Under the pieces are notes generated by a model, which was not told the DNA's origin, did no database searches, and was given only the letters and a program-made list of their open reading frames with translations. This document shows positions 34,160 to 35,444 of a stretch of DNA of 35,444 bases, piece after piece (the first letter of the stretch is position 1; each line of letters opens with the position of its first letter). A program made the translations under genes and the position numbers. This DNA comes from Planctomycetaceae bacterium (GTDB lineage Bacteria; Planctomycetota; Planctomycetia; Planctomycetales; Planctomycetaceae), in NCBI GenBank assembly GCA_020426515.1, contig JAGQPW010000033.1, forward strand, positions 1 to 35,444, given 5' to 3'.

Positions 34160-35386
34160 CTAACAGTTATACACGTCCCCCGAGGCACAAGCAAGAGTTT
34201 TGAAGTCGGCTGCAACTCCTCGACTATAGACTTGCCGAACTCGTAATCGCGGGCTCAGGACCAGCAAATCCGCTCGCTTGCCGACGGTGAGACTTCCCGT
34301 GTCCTCATCAATGCCCGTTCGCTCCGCCGGAGTGAGGCTGGCCATTCGCACCACTTCCGGCAAGGTCGCCGTCGTGGATCGTGACATCTCGCGAACCATG
34401 TGATCCATCCCCTGCACCGAACTGGCCAGCGAACCATCAGCAGTGCAGCCCACGGCCCCGGTATTCTCGAACAGCGAGCCGGTGTCCGCCGGTCCAAATC
34501 GATACTCGCCGGGTGGCATGTCGAGTGCTCGATTGCAGTCGGTCACCAGGCACAAGCGGCCCGGGCCCAACATGCGAAAGGCAAACTCCAGCAGTTCGGG
34601 AGCCAGATGCTGTCCATCGGCAATGACTTCGGTACTCATTTCGGGATGCATCAGCACAAATTCGGCCATGCTCCCCTGCATCGGCGTTCCCAATCGCTGC
34701 CGCAGCGCCGGCACGGAACTCATTGCACACCAGAAGTGATCCACATGCCGCATACCCAACTTGAACGCCCGAGCCATCTCCGACCAGCTGGCATTCGAAT
34801 GCCCGCAGGTGATCAGGCACCCGGCCCGCTGCGCCGCCTTATAGAACGCATCCGCCCCGGGCAGCTCCGCGGCACAGGTCGCAATCCGAATCAGCCCCGT
34901 GGCAAAGTACGTCTTGAACTCCTGAGGCGTCGGACTCCGTCGCCCCGCCTGTGAATGACATCCCACCTTGTCCGGCGCAAAATACGGCCCATACAGATGC
35001 ACGCCGGGAATCGTCGGCAGGCCCGGCACATCGGCCTGTTGAACCTGCGCGCAGGCGTGCAAAAAGGCATGCAGCTCTTCGGGAGTACCGGTTGTGCTCG
35101 TGGGAAAGATTGTCGTCGTGCCATGGCGCAGGTGGGCGCAACACGCCTGGTGGACGGCCTGTGGCGTTCCATCCATGAAATCCGCCCCGGCTCCGCCATG
35201 GACATGCAGGTCGATGAATCCCGGCGAGATGTATCCTCCCTTGGCATCCACCACCTCAACTCGTTGAGGCAACTTCGCACTCTGCCCCACATAGGTGATG
35301 CGGTCTCCCACACAGCGAACAACACCTCGCTCCAGCAGTCTGTCCGGCAGAATGACAGTGCCGTTGACGAATGCAATCTCACGCAT
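34160..35386 (-). CDS. nagA: NagA-like amidohydrolase (N-acetylglucosamine-6-phosphate deacetylase family)
   Basis: NagA removes acetate from GlcNAc-6-phosphate in amino-sugar recycling. ATG 35386 follows GGGGGAG. At 408 aa the length fits the family (about 380-400). Motifs: PGFIDLHVHGGAGADFMDGT with the HXH metal pair (His61, His63), GHSNAS with His196, HFWCAM with His217, ADGQH (256-260) and catalytic Asp283 in LVTDC. Two family residues are changed: where E. coli NagA has HLEGPF, with Glu131 binding the metal, this protein has HLYGPYF (Tyr132), and HLFNAM is HFWCAM. The fold assignment is firm; substrate and metal use are less so. nagB is not visible in the window. The gene symbol is by family membership only. 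Confidence 0.82.
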   Translation of the reverse strand: MREIAFVNGTVILPDRLLERGVVRCVGDRITYVGQSAKLPQRVEVVDAKGGYISPGFIDLHVHGGAGADFMDGTPQAVHQACCAHLRHGTTTIFPTSTTGTPEELHAFLHACAQVQQADVPGLPTIPGVHLYGPYFAPDKVGCHSQAGRRSPTPQEFKTYFATGLIRIATCAAELPGADAFYKAAQRAGCLITCGHSNASWSEMARAFKLGMRHVDHFWCAMSSVPALRQRLGTPMQGSMAEFVLMHPEMSTEVIADGQHLAPELLEFAFRMLGPGRLCLVTDCNRALDMPPGEYRFGPADTGSLFENTGAVGCTADGSLASSVQGMDHMVREMSRSTTATLPEVVRMASLTPAERTGIDEDTGSLTVGKRADLLVLSPRLRVRQVYSRGVAADFKTLACASGDVYNC

Positions 35387-35444
35387 GACTTGCTCCCCCG
35401 TTGTTGAATCCGCTGCTCTTCTTCAACACGTTACAAAGACTGAC

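Noticed and set aside
1-35444. Search for tRNA or rRNA genes, CRISPR arrays, transposases, integrases, att sites and phage genes
   Set aside because: No such features were recognised by eye; a covariance-model scan would be needed to exclude small RNAs fully.

Overview
The window looks like chromosomal DNA of a member of the Planctomycetota, moderately GC-rich. The main grounds are family content. There are two DUF1559 proteins with prepilin-type leaders and an H-X9-DG C-terminus, and a very large PSCyt/DUF1549/DUF1553 cytochrome-WD40 protein. There is also a PilM enlarged by a PilN-like tail. Many genes lack a clear Shine-Dalgarno (SD) site. No rRNA, tRNA, CRISPR array, transposase or phage gene was found, so this reads as ordinary core/accessory chromosome rather than a mobile island. 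Genus cannot be decided from the sequence alone.

Layout. (1) 1-3222, plus strand: two copies of a cassette made of a DUF1559 pseudopilin-like gene, a hairpin and a small lipoprotein gene; the first is cut by the window edge. (2) 3330-10805, minus strand: a membrane protein and a TGS/GTPase-like protein as a tight pair, then proB, acs, and a glutaredoxin-CcdA/DsbD-like fusion protein. (3) 10926-13634, plus strand: a good promoter, a 2-Cys peroxiredoxin and an AhpD-like partner separated by a strong hairpin, a 55-residue conserved-looking small protein with a near-perfect SD and its own hairpin terminator, and a membrane protein. (4) 13738-19871, minus strand: a three-gene operon of PilM-PilN fusion and two large single-span membrane proteins, probably an inner-membrane platform for pilus or pseudopilus assembly. 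(5) 20306-21172, plus: a bestrophin-type channel. (6) 21579-27047, plus: an export operon like type I secretion (ABC protein, HlyD-family adaptor, TolC-family outer-membrane protein), whose ABC protein has lost several catalytic motifs. (7) 27160-35386, minus: an RsbW-like kinase, a DUF456 membrane protein, the 1703-residue cytochrome/WD40 protein, and a NagA-like deacetylase with an altered metal site.

How the genes may work together. Peroxiredoxin plus AhpD gives a peroxide-reducing couple, and the glutaredoxin-CcdA fusion moves thiol electrons across the membrane. The PilM operon and the DUF1559 proteins could belong to the same type IV pilus/type II secretion-like machinery, but that link is inference. 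The most unusual items are the type I-like exporter with a degenerate ATPase, the duplicated DUF1559-hairpin-lipoprotein cassettes, the PilM-N operon with two unrecognised partners, the GTPase-like TGS protein lacking key G motifs, and the NagA homologue with Tyr where the metal-binding Glu is expected. No clearly new defence or mobile system was seen.
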